Positions 51,281-60,671 of a stretch of DNA of 64,000 bases are shown in pieces (position 1 is the stretch's first letter; the number at the start of each line of letters is the position of its first letter). This DNA comes from Prosthecodimorpha staleyi. Lineage in GTDB: Bacteria; Pseudomonadota; Alphaproteobacteria; Rhizobiales; Ancalomicrobiaceae. Below the pieces are notes generated by a model that was not told the DNA's origin, searched no databases, and saw only the letters and a list, made by a program, of their open reading frames with translations. The DNA lies in assembly GCF_018729455.1 (NCBI RefSeq), contig NZ_JAHHZF010000002.1, positions 558,605-622,604 of the forward strand, written 5' to 3'. The position numbers and the translations under genes were made by a program.

Positions 51281-51754
51281 ATGCGCCTTGTCCTCTACCA
51301 GCCCGACATCCCACAGAATACGGGTTCGATTCTGCGCCTCGCCGCCTGTCTCGGCGTTGCGGTGGATCTCATCGAGCCGGCCGGCTTCGTCATTACCGAC
51401 AAGGGCTTGCGTCGCGCCGGGCTGGACTATCTGCCGGCCGCGACGTTGACCCGCCACGACAGCTTTGCAGCCTTCGAGGCCTGGCGCCGGCAGGCCGGCG
51501 GACGCCTCGTCCTGGTCACCACCCGCGCCGCCATGCCCTATACCGAATTCGCGTATCGGCCCGGCGATTGGCTCATGCTCGGCCGGGAATCGGCCGGGGT
51601 GCCGGATGCCGTGCACGATCTGGCCGAGGCGCGGGTCGTCATCCCGATGATCCCCGGCATGCGCTCGGTCAATGTCGCGGTGGCTGCCGGCATGATTCTG
51701 AGCGAGGCCCTGCGCCAGACAGGCGGCTTTCCCGCAACCGGCCCGGCGGAGTAG
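51281..51754 (+). CDS. trmL: tRNA (cytidine(34)-2'-O)-methyltransferase
   Basis: SPOUT-class methyltransferase for the wobble base of tRNA-Leu. 157 residues; [17 protein letters not shown] at the start, [11 protein letters not shown] and [20 protein letters not shown] form the SAM-binding knot. ATG 51281 follows GGAGACGACC. Confidence 0.95.
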   Translation: MRLVLYQPDIPQNTGSILRLAACLGVAVDLIEPAGFVITDKGLRRAGLDYLPAATLTRHDSFAAFEAWRRQAGGRLVLVTTRAAMPYTEFAYRPGDWLMLGRESAGVPDAVHDLAEARVVIPMIPGMRSVNVAVAAGMILSEALRQTGGFPATGPAE

Positions 51755-51812
51755 TGTCGGCGGCGGCCCGCCGTCGCGCGCCGTTCCCGCCCGAGCCCGC
51801 AAGAGGTCGTCC

Positions 51813-52706
51813 TTGTCCCTGCCCGCCACTATCGAGACCGAAAAAACGATTGCCCGCGCCTGGTTCGAGACCCTGCGCGACCGCATTTGCGCGGCCTTCG
51901 AAGAGATCGAGGACACATTCGACGGCCCGTTCGCCGCTGGCGCGCACGCGCCGGCCGGCCGCTTCGAGCGCACGCCCTGGCAGCGCACCGACCACAGCGG
52001 CCAGGACGGCGGCGGCGGCGTGATGTCGATCATGAAGGGCCGCGTCTTCGAAAAGGTCGGCGTGCACTGCTCGACCGTGCATGGCGAGTTCAGCCCGGAA
52101 TTCCGCAGCCAGGTCCCCGGTGCCGCCGAGGACCCGCGCTTCTGGGCCAGCGGCATCTCGCTGATCGCGCATCTGCACAACCCGAATGTCCCGGCCGTCC
52201 ACATGAACACCCGCATGGTCGTGACGACCCGGCGCTGGTTCGGCGGCGGCGCGGATCTGACGCCGGTGCTCGACCGGCGGCGGACCCAGGACGATCCCGA
52301 CACGATCGCCTTCCATGCCGCCATGGAGGCCGCCTGCCAGGCCCACGGCGCCGACTATCCGCGCTACAAGGCCTGGTGCGACGAATACTTCTTCCTGAAG
52401 CACCGCAACGAGATGCGCGGCATCGGCGGCATCTTCTACGACTATCTCGACGGCAGCGGCTTCGCGCAGGACCTCGCCTTCACGCAGGCGGTCGGAGAAG
52501 CCTTCCTGGGCATCTACCCGGACCTGGTCCGGCGCAACATGGGCACGCCTTGGACCGAGGCCGACCGGGAGGAGCAGCTCGTCCGGCGCGGCCGCTACGT
52601 CGAATTCAACCTGCTCTACGACCGCGGCACGATCTTCGGCCTGAAGACCGGCGGCAATGTCGATTCGATCCTCTCCTCGATGCCGCCCGTGGTGAAGTGG
52701 CCCTGA
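51813..52706 (+). CDS. hemF: Oxygen-dependent coproporphyrinogen III oxidase
   Basis: Makes protoporphyrinogen IX in aerobic heme synthesis. 297 residues; [34 protein letters not shown] and [23 protein letters not shown] are all HemF hallmarks. Start is TTG with AAGAGG eight bases before. It follows trmL by 58 bp. Confidence 0.97.
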   Translation: MSLPATIETEKTIARAWFETLRDRICAAFEEIEDTFDGPFAAGAHAPAGRFERTPWQRTDHSGQDGGGGVMSIMKGRVFEKVGVHCSTVHGEFSPEFRSQVPGAAEDPRFWASGISLIAHLHNPNVPAVHMNTRMVVTTRRWFGGGADLTPVLDRRRTQDDPDTIAFHAAMEAACQAHGADYPRYKAWCDEYFFLKHRNEMRGIGGIFYDYLDGSGFAQDLAFTQAVGEAFLGIYPDLVRRNMGTPWTEADREEQLVRRGRYVEFNLLYDRGTIFGLKTGGNVDSILSSMPPVVKWP

Positions 52707-52785
52707 TCATGCGGGAAAACCCGCAGTCGCTTCAGGCGCAACGGGAATCAGCTAGGCTGACGCATTCCTTCGATGGAGGTTTTCC

Positions 52786-53010
52786 ATGTCCGACCCCCTG
52801 TTTTCCCCCGGCGATGTCGTCTCCCTGCGCTCCGGCGGCCCTGCCATGACGGTGACCAAGGTGACCGCCACAGAGATCACCTGCCTGTGGTTCGCGGAAA
52901 CCGACCAGACGCTTCGCACCGGCACGGTTCCGCCGATCGCGCTCGCTCTGATCGAGTCCGATGACGAGATCGAAGACGCCGACGACGAGATCGAAGACGA
53001 CGACGACTGA
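52786..53010 (+). CDS. YodC-like (DUF2158) protein with acidic tail
   Basis: 74 residues: the DUF2158 core (FSPGDVVSLRSGGPAMTV and CLWF near residue 36) plus an extra acidic tail (residues 58-74) made of two copies of DDEIEDA/D. At DNA level the tail is a 21-bp tandem duplication. GGAGG lies six bases upstream of the ATG. Function unknown. Confidence 0.85.
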   Translation: MSDPLFSPGDVVSLRSGGPAMTVTKVTATEITCLWFAETDQTLRTGTVPPIALALIESDDEIEDADDEIEDDDD

Positions 53011-53034
53011 GGACGCGCCGGCCCGCACGGTCCG

Positions 53035-53059
53035 CCGCCCGGCACCGGGCGGGCGTTGT
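53035..53059 (+). terminator. Possible terminator after the YodC-like gene
   Basis: CCGCCCG pairs with CGGGCGG over GCAC, followed by GCGTTGTT, 24 bp past the stop. Confidence 0.45.
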
Positions 53060-53130
53060 TCGGGCCGGTCCGGCATGCAAGGATCGTCGAGGTCCCCGGC
53101 CGATCGGGGTCCGTGCAGCCGGAGCCTGCC

Positions 53131-54117
53131 ATGAGACCCGCCGCTCTCTTCATCGCGCTCGGCCTGGCCGCGGCCTCGGCGACATCGGCCGCCGCCTGGT
53201 GGGATGCCGGCCACATGCAGATCGCGGCGCTGGCCTGGGAGCGGCTCGACGAGCCGGTTCGGGCCAAGGTCGACGCGCTGCTGCGGGTCAATGCCGAGCA
53301 GTACCGGCTCTGGTCTGCCGGCGCGCCCGACGAAGCCACGGGCCGGCAATATGCCTTCATCCGCGCCTCGGTCTGGGCCGACGAGATCAAGGACACGCCC
53401 GGCTACGACGCCCGCGACGACAAGGTCGACGGGCCGGAAGCCGGCCGCAACGTCGGCTGGGGCGACAAGCTCCCGCACGCCTACTGGCATTTCAAGGATA
53501 TCGGCTTCAGCGAGGACGGCACGCCGGCCGTGCATGCCGATCCGGTCGACGCGGCCTCCCAGATCAAGCTGCTCTCCGCCGCGCTGGCGCACAACTCGGG
53601 CGCGACGGACGATGTCCGCTCCTACGACCTGGTCTGGCTGATCCATCTCGTCGCCGATGCCCACCAACCGCTGCATGCGGTGGCACGCAGTTCCGTCCTG
53701 CGGCCGGGCGGTGATGCCGGGGGCAATTTCGTCGAGGTGCAGCCGGCGACCGGCGAGATCATCCCGCTGCATGCCTATTGGGACCGCCTGCTCGGCACCG
53801 GCTCGACGCCGCGCCAGGCCGTCAAGGACGCGATCGGCCGTGACCCGGCCGGCACCGACCCGAAGCGCGTGCGATCGTCGGCAAGCCTCCTGCCCCAGCC
53901 CGATCGCGCCCGCGCCGCCGTCGCCGACCCGGATGCCTGGTTCGCCGAGAGCGCCGCGCTCGCCCGCCGTTACGCCTATGCCGAGCCGGTCCGTTCCGGA
54001 GAAGGCCCGATCCGCCTCGACCGGGACTATGAGACCGCGGCCCGCTCGGTCGCACGGCAGCAGGCGGCCGTGGCCGGTGCGCGCCTCGCCAACCTGATCA
54101 ACGCGGCTTTGCGATAG
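53131..54117 (+). CDS. S1/P1-type zinc nuclease, exported
   Basis: 328 residues with signal peptide ending at Ala22, so the mature protein begins WWDAGH: Trp at position 1 and His at 6, exactly the two N-terminal zinc ligands of S1/P1 nucleases. Further ligands: Asp in WADEIK, HAYWHFKD, WLIHLVADAHQPLHAV and GGNFVEV. Degrades single-stranded nucleic acid in the periplasm or medium, likely for nutrient salvage. Confidence 0.93.
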   Translation: MRPAALFIALGLAAASATSAAAWWDAGHMQIAALAWERLDEPVRAKVDALLRVNAEQYRLWSAGAPDEATGRQYAFIRASVWADEIKDTPGYDARDDKVDGPEAGRNVGWGDKLPHAYWHFKDIGFSEDGTPAVHADPVDAASQIKLLSAALAHNSGATDDVRSYDLVWLIHLVADAHQPLHAVARSSVLRPGGDAGGNFVEVQPATGEIIPLHAYWDRLLGTGSTPRQAVKDAIGRDPAGTDPKRVRSSASLLPQPDRARAAVADPDAWFAESAALARRYAYAEPVRSGEGPIRLDRDYETAARSVARQQAAVAGARLANLINAALR

Positions 54118-54166
54118 CAGCGCGTCGGACAGGCCGCTATCCGGTCTCCGCCCTGGCTTGCGCCTG

Positions 54167-54646
54167 TCAGCCGGTGACCGCGATCACGGTCGCGCCGGTC
54201 GCCTCCACCAATTGGGCGGGTGCGATCGCGAACACCGCCTTCGGGCTGCCGGCGGCGGCCCAGACCGTCTCGAAGGCGAGCAGGTCGCGGTCGAGATAGG
54301 TGGTCATCGGCGTCTCGTGGCCGATCGGGGCGACGCCGCCGATCGCGAAGCCGGTGGTGGTCCGGACATAGCTGGCATCGGGGCGTTCCAGCGCCTCGCC
54401 GATCGCCGCCCGGACGCCCGTCTCATCGACCCGGTTGGCGCCCGAGACGAGCAGCAGCAGCGGACGACGCGTCTCGGCACCGACGAAGACCAGCGACTTG
54501 ACGATCTGGCCGACAGCACAGCCGCAGGCCGCCGCGGCATCCTCGGCGGTGCGGGTCGATCCCGGCATCTCGACGATCTCGACCGCCAGACCGAGATCGG
54601 TCGCGGCAAGGCGGACCCGATCGATTCCGCTCAGCTTTTCCGCCAT
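54167..54646 (-). CDS. YbaK/EbsC-family aminoacyl-tRNA deacylase
   Basis: 159 residues of the Cys-tRNA(Pro)/ProX deacylase family; TAEDAAAACGCAVGQIVKSLVF holds the conserved Lys, and GFAIGGVAPIGH the GxxxP loop. It hydrolyses misacylated tRNA in trans. ATG 54646 is the family-like start (MAEKLSGIDRVRLAATD). Confidence 0.88.
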   Translation of the reverse strand: MAEKLSGIDRVRLAATDLGLAVEIVEMPGSTRTAEDAAAACGCAVGQIVKSLVFVGAETRRPLLLLVSGANRVDETGVRAAIGEALERPDASYVRTTTGFAIGGVAPIGHETPMTTYLDRDLLAFETVWAAAGSPKAVFAIAPAQLVEATGATVIAVTG

Positions 54647-54778
54647 TGTCCCTGCGTCTCCCGTTTCCCGCCGTCTGCGGATGGCACCCGGCCGGCTTGC
54701 TGGTAGGATATCGGCGTCCATCGCCGCAAGCCCGATCGACGGGTTGCGGCCATGCCGGAGCACTTGGAGCCGTTCGAG

Positions 54779-55381
54779 ATGGCCGATGCCGATCCCTCAA
54801 GCCGCCCGGCCGGGACCGTCCGCAGCCTGCAGGAGGCGATCCGGCGGGTCCAAGAGGTCGCCACCGCGAAGGCCGACAGCCTTGCAGACCTCGCCGCCAC
54901 CGAGCGCGCCCGTCTGCACTTGCTGGCCGAGGCGCTGGCCGACGTGGTCCGGGACATCCCGCCGGAGGTGGATTTCTTCATCCTGGCGATCTCGCCGGCC
55001 GACCCGCCGCGCCTGTGGATCGACATGACCAGCCACGTCGCCCTGGCGCGCGACCGGCGCACCTACCGCTTCGTGAAGGATACCCGGCTCGGCCGCGTGG
55101 TGCTGCGCGAGACCCCCGTGCTCGACCGGATGGCCGATGCGGTCACCGACTACATCGCCGAGCGGCTGATCGAGCGCGAGCGGGCTTTCGAGGCCGACTG
55201 GCTGCTGGCCCGGCGGGGCAGCGGGCACGGCGCCCAGGCCGTCCCATACCCTGCGGAGGCGGCACCGCCCGCGGCGCCCGGGCCCCTGCCCGGCCGCCTG
55301 TCGACATTCGCCGCCTTCGCGGCGGGCCTCGCGCTCGGCATCGCGGCCCTGCTCGCCTTCGCGATCCTGCGTTCGGGCTGA
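54779..55381 (+). CDS. Hypothetical tail-anchored protein
   Basis: I do not recognise a named family. About 200 residues: coiled N-terminal helices (TVRSLQEAIRRVQEVATAKADSL), a folded domain (PEVDFFILAISPADPPRLWIDMTSHVALARDRRTYRFVKDTRLGR), an Ala/Pro linker and one C-terminal helix (TFAAFAAGLALGIAALLAFAIL). The soluble part should face the cytoplasm. ATG 54779 has GGAG nine bases before; ATG 54752 would add nine residues. Confidence 0.7.
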   Translation: MADADPSSRPAGTVRSLQEAIRRVQEVATAKADSLADLAATERARLHLLAEALADVVRDIPPEVDFFILAISPADPPRLWIDMTSHVALARDRRTYRFVKDTRLGRVVLRETPVLDRMADAVTDYIAERLIERERAFEADWLLARRGSGHGAQAVPYPAEAAPPAAPGPLPGRLSTFAAFAAGLALGIAALLAFAILRSG

Positions 55382-55421
55382 CCGTTGGCCGGAGGTCGGG
55401 CCGGACCCCGGCCGCCCGGCG

Positions 55422-56321
55422 TCAGTTGCCGGGCCGCAGGGTCCGGCGCGCGATCTCGCCGGCCTGGCTCGCCCCCGGTGCGAAGCCGCGCTCGACATGG
55501 GTCAGCGTCCAATCGCCCGGACCGCCCTCGACGGTGAAATGGTTCCAGCCGGCGCCGCGCCGGTCGGCTCGCGGCGAGGCCGAGGCCGACGGCACGCCGA
55601 CGACCGGCACGCCGCCGGTCGGCCCGTCGATGAAGCCGACGGTGCCCTTGTGGGTATGGCCATGCAGAACCAGTTCGGCGCCGGCCTCGCGCACGATCCG
55701 GCGAAACCGTTCGGCGCCGATCAGCCGGGCCGCCCACGGCGCCGCGCCGCGGATCGGGGGATGGTGGATCATCACGCAGCGGAACAGCCCCTCGCGGCCG
55801 AGCGTCTCCAGGAGTTCGGCCAGCCGCATGCCCTGGCTCACGTCGAAAGTGCCGGTGGCCATGAACGGGCCGGTTGCCTTGGCCGAGGAGACGCCGACGA
55901 AGGCGACCGGGCCGCGCCGTCGGACATAGGGAAAGCGGACATGCTCGCTGCCGTCGCCGCTCATGAACGCCCCCCAGACCTCGGTCGCCTGTTTCAGGGC
56001 GGTGCGCACATAGGCGTCGTGGTTGCCCGGCACCACGGATACGTCGGCGGCGGCGCCGAGCGACATCAGCCAGGCGCGCGCCGAATGGACCTCGGCATCG
56101 AGCGCGATGTTGACCAGATCGCCGGTCACGCAGACATGCCCGGGCGCATGGGCGCGCATGTCGGCGACCAGATCGTCGAGCACGGTCGGCCGCATGGCGC
56201 CGCGCCCGCGGTTGAGCCGCCAGTTGAGATAGCCGAGCACCCGCTTGGACATCAGTTCGCGCAGGCGGACGTCGGGCAGCGGGCCGAGATGGGGATCGGA
56301 CAGATGGGCGAAGGAATACAT
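55422..56321 (-). CDS. Calcineurin-like metallophosphoesterase
   Basis: 299 residues with all five metal blocks: SDPHLG, TGDLVN, GNHD, HHPP and HGHTHKG, as in 3',5'-cyclic-AMP phosphodiesterase CpdA relatives. Cytoplasmic, substrate unknown. Start MYSFAHLSDPHLG is the family start; the frame upstream is not supported. Confidence 0.9.
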   Translation of the reverse strand: MYSFAHLSDPHLGPLPDVRLRELMSKRVLGYLNWRLNRGRGAMRPTVLDDLVADMRAHAPGHVCVTGDLVNIALDAEVHSARAWLMSLGAAADVSVVPGNHDAYVRTALKQATEVWGAFMSGDGSEHVRFPYVRRRGPVAFVGVSSAKATGPFMATGTFDVSQGMRLAELLETLGREGLFRCVMIHHPPIRGAAPWAARLIGAERFRRIVREAGAELVLHGHTHKGTVGFIDGPTGGVPVVGVPSASASPRADRRGAGWNHFTVEGGPGDWTLTHVERGFAPGASQAGEIARRTLRPGN

Positions 56322-56588
56322 GAGCCTCGCGCGGGGCTGGTCGGGAACCCGGTCCGCGAAACGGCCGGACCGCCGGTCGGGTTCCTGTCGGCGGCGCGAC
56401 CGCTTTAGCCCATGCCGGCTTCCGAGGAAACGCCAGACATGCAAAAAGCGGCCAGCGCCGGACAGAACCCGGCGACGGCCTCGCTAGCCAACTTCATGCC
56501 GACCGGGAGATCCCGACGCCCGCCCGCGACCGCCGGTCCGCAAGCCGCGACCGCCCGGACGCGATCCGGCTCCGGTGTCCAGGCCGGT

Positions 56589-56702
56589 TCAGTTGTTCGG
56601 GAAGGTGCGCAGCGTCGCGACGACGCGCGGATTGGTCCAATCGACCGCAGGCGCCCAGGAAAAGCTTTCGATCCGGAACATCCGGCGCAGAACGGCGAAC
56701 AT
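56589..56702 (-). CDS. Small ORF of 37 residues with good ribosome-binding site
   Basis: Reads MFAVLRRMFRIES, then FSWAPAVDW and ends TFPNN. GAGGA sits six bases before the ATG, and third positions are mostly G or C like real genes here. Amphipathic basic N-terminus. It lies alone between the phosphoesterase and NUDIX genes. I know no family for it. Confidence 0.5.
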   Translation of the reverse strand: MFAVLRRMFRIESFSWAPAVDWTNPRVVATLRTFPNN

Positions 56703-56965
56703 GACAGGTCCTCAATGCGGACGGCTTCACTGCCGCCAGGGGCGGACCGCCGTCTCGTGACCGCCCGCGGCGGCCATCCGTTGTGCATTGCACACGCCAT
56801 CAAATAGGCAGAAGCACAGCAAAACGGCAGCCCTCCGCCTGGCAATGCCGCCATGCAGTCGCCACATGGCGGCGGCGGGACGGCAACGTCCACGGGTTCC
56901 CGAGCGCAAGAAGACTTCATGAACCGGATTCGGCTAGATTGGCGGCCGACAGGAGACCACCGAGC

Positions 56966-57433
56966 GTGCTGAATCACCTGAAGCCGATCGTGCGGCGTAC
57001 CGTGACCTGGTCGGGCCTCGTCACCCGTCCGGTGACGCTGGGCGTGCGCGGCTTCGTGGTCGACGGGCAGCGCCGCATCTTCCTGGTCAGACACGGCTAT
57101 CTGCCCGGCTGGTACCTGCCGGGCGGCGGCGTCGATCCGGGCGAGAGCGCCGGCCGCGCCCTGGTGCGGGAGCTGGAGGAGGAAGGCGGCATCCGGGTCG
57201 AGGAGAGCCGCATCTTCGGCCTCTATCTGAACAGCCGGACGTCGCGGCGCGACCATGTGGCGCTGTTCGTGGTCGACGCCTTCACGATGACCCCGTCCCC
57301 CTTCGTGCCCAATGCGGAGATCCGCGAGGTCGGCTTCTTTCCGCTCGACGCCCTGCCGGAGGGGACCACCGGGGCAACCCGGCGGCGCATCGCCGAGGTG
57401 GTCGAAGGCACCCCGCGCGCCGACATCTGGTAG
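56966..57433 (+). CDS. NUDIX hydrolase
   Basis: 155 residues with a complete Nudix box, beginning GGGVDPGESAGRALVRELEE and ending EGG. GTG start with AGGAG ten bases upstream. It hydrolyses a nucleoside diphosphate derivative, identity unknown; PGWYLPGG is typical of the ADP-ribose/NADH group. Confidence 0.9.
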   Translation: MLNHLKPIVRRTVTWSGLVTRPVTLGVRGFVVDGQRRIFLVRHGYLPGWYLPGGGVDPGESAGRALVRELEEEGGIRVEESRIFGLYLNSRTSRRDHVALFVVDAFTMTPSPFVPNAEIREVGFFPLDALPEGTTGATRRRIAEVVEGTPRADIW

Positions 57434-57487
57434 GCAGCGTTTCGCCCTCAAGCCGATCGGCGCCCTTGAACCACCGTGCCGCTCATG

Positions 57488-57634
57488 CTAGCGACAAAAT
57501 GCCTGCATGGCGGGATCGGGACAGCCGATCTTCTGCCGGCAGGCATTGCGGACCCGGCACAGGGTCAACGGGAGCGGATCGTGCGGTTCGGCATGGCGCA
57601 GCGACGACGAGGCGAACGACGTGGAGCGATCCAC
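57488..57634 (-). CDS. Possible Cys-rich small protein
   Basis: In the 323-bp gap before the GNAT gene, a minus-strand frame ends LCRVRNACRQKIGCPDPAM then QAFCR, with four regularly placed Cys. The GTG start at 57634 is weakly supported, and an internal TTG would give 26 residues. Possibly chance; nothing else is seen in the gap. Confidence 0.25.
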   Translation of the reverse strand: MDRSTSFASSSLRHAEPHDPLPLTLCRVRNACRQKIGCPDPAMQAFCR

Positions 57635-57756
57635 GCCGCCGGCCCGCGCGCCCAATCCTGATCCCGACGCCTCCGCCATCGGCAGCAGTGCGGTCCAGGG
57701 GTTCCGGTTCGAGCGCGGGCATCGATGCCCGCCTGACCGACGACGATACCGGACCC

Positions 57757-58269
57757 ATGCTGATGCACGCGCCCCTCTATTTGATTCGCCCTGAACTGCC
57801 CGAAGACGATGCCGCGATCGAGGATCTGCACGAGATCGGCTTCGGCCCCGGCCGCTTCGCCAAGACGGCCTTCCGGCTGCGCGAAGGCGTGCCGGCCGAC
57901 CCGGATCTGTCGCTAGTCGCCCTGGTCGGCGGTCGCGTCGCGGGGTCCGTGCGGCTGACGCCGATCCGGATCGGCGCGGATCCGGCACTCCTGCTCGGCC
58001 CGTTGGCCGTCCATCCGGATTTCGGCAACCGTGGGATCGGCCGTGCCCTGGTCCGGACCTCGCTGGAGGCTGCGGCCCGGCTCGGCCACACCATGGTCCT
58101 TCTGGTTGGCGACGAGCCCTATTACGGGCCGCTGGGCTTCCACCACGTCCCCCCGGAGCGGGTGCAGCTGCCGGGCCCGGTCGATACAAGGCGCGTCCTC
58201 ATCGCCGAACTCAGACCGGGTGCCCACGCCCAAGCCCAAGGCCCCGCCAAGAACTGGCGCTGGGGGTGA
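57757..58269 (+). CDS. GNAT-family N-acetyltransferase
   Basis: 170 residues with acetyl-CoA motif A VHPDFGNRGIGRALV near residue 88 and GDEPYYGPLGFHHVPPE near 125, like YhbS/predicted GNATs. Substrate unknown. The stop codon overlaps the first unit of the 88-bp repeat, and the last 20 residues (Ala/Gln/Lys-rich) look like repeat-derived sequence. Confidence 0.88.
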   Translation: MLMHAPLYLIRPELPEDDAAIEDLHEIGFGPGRFAKTAFRLREGVPADPDLSLVALVGGRVAGSVRLTPIRIGADPALLLGPLAVHPDFGNRGIGRALVRTSLEAAARLGHTMVLLVGDEPYYGPLGFHHVPPERVQLPGPVDTRRVLIAELRPGAHAQAQGPAKNWRWG

Positions 58270-58506
58270 GGGATGGTCGGTGCGCGTCGCGCGCCGATCG
58301 ATCGCATCGCGATCGAAATCCCGAACGCACCCGAGCCCAAGCGAGGGGGCAGGACGAGGGATGGTCGGTGCGCGTCGCGCGCCGATCGATCGCATCGCGA
58401 TCGAAATCCCGAACGCACACGAGCGCGAGCGAGGGGGCCGGACCAGGGATGGTCGGTGCACATCGCGCGCCGATCGATCGCACCTCGATCGAAATCCCGA
58501 ACGCCG
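58269..58506. repeat. 88-bp tandem repeat, about 2.7 copies
   Basis: Units start with AGGGATGGTCGGTGC at 58269, 58357 and 58445, exactly 88 bp apart; the third copy stops near 58506. Copies 1 and 2 are nearly identical; copy 3 has several changes. Each holds overlapping GATC/CGATCG palindromes (core CGCGCGCCGATCGATCGC). It fills the space between the convergent GNAT and 696-residue-protein genes. Confidence 0.95.
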
Positions 58507-58534
58507 GCGAACCGGCATGCACCCCGGACGCCGA

Positions 58535-60625
58535 CTACCGCCCTTCCCGCCACCACAGCAACGAGACCGCGCCGAGCAGCAGGGCGAGACCGAGCAAACC
58601 GGTGAAGAAGCCGTAGCGGTCGACCCCCTTGAGGACGCTGGCATTGGTCTGCTTCAGGCCGATCCAGTCGCTGCCCGACAGGGTGACGCCGGCGCGGAGC
58701 GGCAGCACGCGCGGCGTGACCACTTGGTCGCCGCTCGGCACCAGCCGGCGCACGCCGCCGCCGGTCGACTGGGCCAGCGCCTCGGTCGGCCGGGCACTCG
58801 ACAGCACATCGGTGAATTCGCGCGGATTGGGCGGGCCGATATGGGCGAGCGCGGTGCGCTCGCCGTCGGTGACGCGCCACAGGCCTAGTTCGCGCGCCGG
58901 CGTCTGGGTGCGCCAGAGGCCCGGCTCGGATTGTTCGAGCTTGGCGTCCAGCGTCTCGCCGGTCGGCTTGGTGATGGTCACCGGCTTGACCTCGGCGCCC
59001 AGCGTTTGGCGCTCCACGACCAGATCGCGGCCGCGCTGGACGAGCCGCAGGGCCTCCTCCTCGAGATCCGGCTCCTTCATCAGCCAGTGAGCCAATCGGC
59101 GCAGCAGCGGACCGTGCGGCCCGCCGCCCTCGTATCCGCGCGCCCACAGCCAGACATGGTCGGACAGCAGCAGCCCGACCCGTCCGGCGCCTTCGCGCGA
59201 CAGGATCAGCGCCGGCTTGTCGTTGATGCCGGTCATCACCGCGGTGCCGCTCGACGGCGTCGCCTCGATCAGGCGGAACCAGCGGCTCCATTGCGGCGGG
59301 TCGGAGGCCCCGCCCGGCAGGGCGCGGGTGACCGGATGGCGCTGGCCGACCGCGCTGACCTTCGGGATGAACGGTTCCTCGCGCACCACGCCGTTCGGCT
59401 CGGCCGGCAGCACGCTGGCCAGCGGGGTGCGGAACAGGCTGCCGGCGCCGGCCGGGTCGGGACCCGAGGCGACCAGCACGGCGCCACCCTCGCGCACGTA
59501 GCGGGCGATGTTGTCGAAATAGATCGACGGCAGGATGCCGCGGCGCTGGTAGCGGTCGAAGATGATCAGGTCGAAATCCTTGATCTTCTCCTGAAACAGC
59601 TCGCGCGTCGGGAAGGCGATCAGCGACAGCTCGTGGATCGGCGTGCCGTCCTGCTTCTCCGGGGGACGCAGGATGGTGAAATGGACGAGATCGACCGAGG
59701 CGTCGGACTTGAGCAGGTTGCGCCAGGTCCGCTCGCCGGCATGCGGCTCGCCGGAGACCAGGAGCACGCGGAGATTCTCGCGGATGCCCTCGATGGTGCT
59801 GACCGCGCGGTTGTTGACCGTGGTCAGTTCGTCGGCGATGGCCTCGGCCTCGATCTCGACGATGTTGTCGCCGGCATGGGTGATCTTGACCGAGGCGGTC
59901 GCGACCTGGCCGGGCGTGACCTGCTGCACCGCGACGGTCTCGCCGTCGCGCCGGATCGTCACCTTGACCCGCCCGCCCGGCGGCACCGCGCCCGAATCGA
60001 TCACCCGGTAGGCGAGCTTCTGCTCGGCGCCGACGAGGCCGAAGCGCGGCGCGGTGGTGACCACCACGCGCCGGTCGATCTCGCGCTCGCGGCCGGACAG
60101 CAGCACATGGAGAGGGGCGTCGAAGCCGAGCGCGCCCTTGTCCTTGGGCACGTCGTGGACCTGGCCGTCGGTCAGCATGACGACGCCGCCGATCCGCTCG
60201 GGCGGCACGTCCGAGAACGCCTGGCCGAGTGCCTGGAACAGGCGTGTGCCGTCGGCCCCGGCGCCGTCGCGATCGCTGCCGACCTCGACCTCGCGCAGTT
60301 CGAAGCCCTTGAGTGCGCCGATCTGGCGGGCCAGCACTGCGCGCGCCTGTTCGGTCTCGCGGGTGCGCGTGCCCAGCGCCTGGCTCTGGCTCTTGTCGAC
60401 CACCAGCGCGACCACGCTCGGCAGCGGCTCGCGGTCCTCGCGCTGGAAGACCGGGTTGATCAGGGCGAGCACCAGTGCCGCCACCGCGCCGACGCGCAGC
60501 CAGCCGCCGCGCAGGCCGGCCAGGATCGAGACCAGCGCGAGCGCGCCGGCGCCGAGCCCGAGAAGCGCGATCAGCCAGAGCGGCATGAGCGGCGCGGCAT
60601 CGAAGGACCAGCTCATCGGGCGCAA
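58535..60625 (-). CDS. Large membrane protein with class I amidotransferase-like domain
   Basis: 696 residues. Two N-terminal helices (PLWLIALLGLGAGALALVSILAG; VGAVAALVLALINPVF), a vWA-like region (VVALVVDKSQS; GGVVMLTDGQVHDV), an Ig-like segment, then a glutamine-amidotransferase-like Rossmann domain (LRVLLVSGEPHAGERTWRNLLKSD to EGGAVLVASGPDP), without a clear catalytic Cys, and a C-terminal helix near residue 675. Third gene of the DUF58/DUF4159 operon, 46 bp after the DUF4159 gene. Function unknown. Confidence 0.85.
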   Translation of the reverse strand: MRPMSWSFDAAPLMPLWLIALLGLGAGALALVSILAGLRGGWLRVGAVAALVLALINPVFQREDREPLPSVVALVVDKSQSQALGTRTRETEQARAVLARQIGALKGFELREVEVGSDRDGAGADGTRLFQALGQAFSDVPPERIGGVVMLTDGQVHDVPKDKGALGFDAPLHVLLSGREREIDRRVVVTTAPRFGLVGAEQKLAYRVIDSGAVPPGGRVKVTIRRDGETVAVQQVTPGQVATASVKITHAGDNIVEIEAEAIADELTTVNNRAVSTIEGIRENLRVLLVSGEPHAGERTWRNLLKSDASVDLVHFTILRPPEKQDGTPIHELSLIAFPTRELFQEKIKDFDLIIFDRYQRRGILPSIYFDNIARYVREGGAVLVASGPDPAGAGSLFRTPLASVLPAEPNGVVREEPFIPKVSAVGQRHPVTRALPGGASDPPQWSRWFRLIEATPSSGTAVMTGINDKPALILSREGAGRVGLLLSDHVWLWARGYEGGGPHGPLLRRLAHWLMKEPDLEEEALRLVQRGRDLVVERQTLGAEVKPVTITKPTGETLDAKLEQSEPGLWRTQTPARELGLWRVTDGERTALAHIGPPNPREFTDVLSSARPTEALAQSTGGGVRRLVPSGDQVVTPRVLPLRAGVTLSGSDWIGLKQTNASVLKGVDRYGFFTGLLGLALLLGAVSLLWWREGR

Positions 60626-60671
60626 TCCTCCCGCGGCGGACCGGACGGATGGGGCACGACCGTGGGCAGGG

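Noticed and set aside
58269-58506. CRISPR array
   Set aside because: Units are directly abutting 88-bp copies with no unique spacers and no cas genes.
58273-58605. Repetitive open frames inside the 88-bp array
   Set aside because: Frames arise from the repeat; no start site and codons change between copies.
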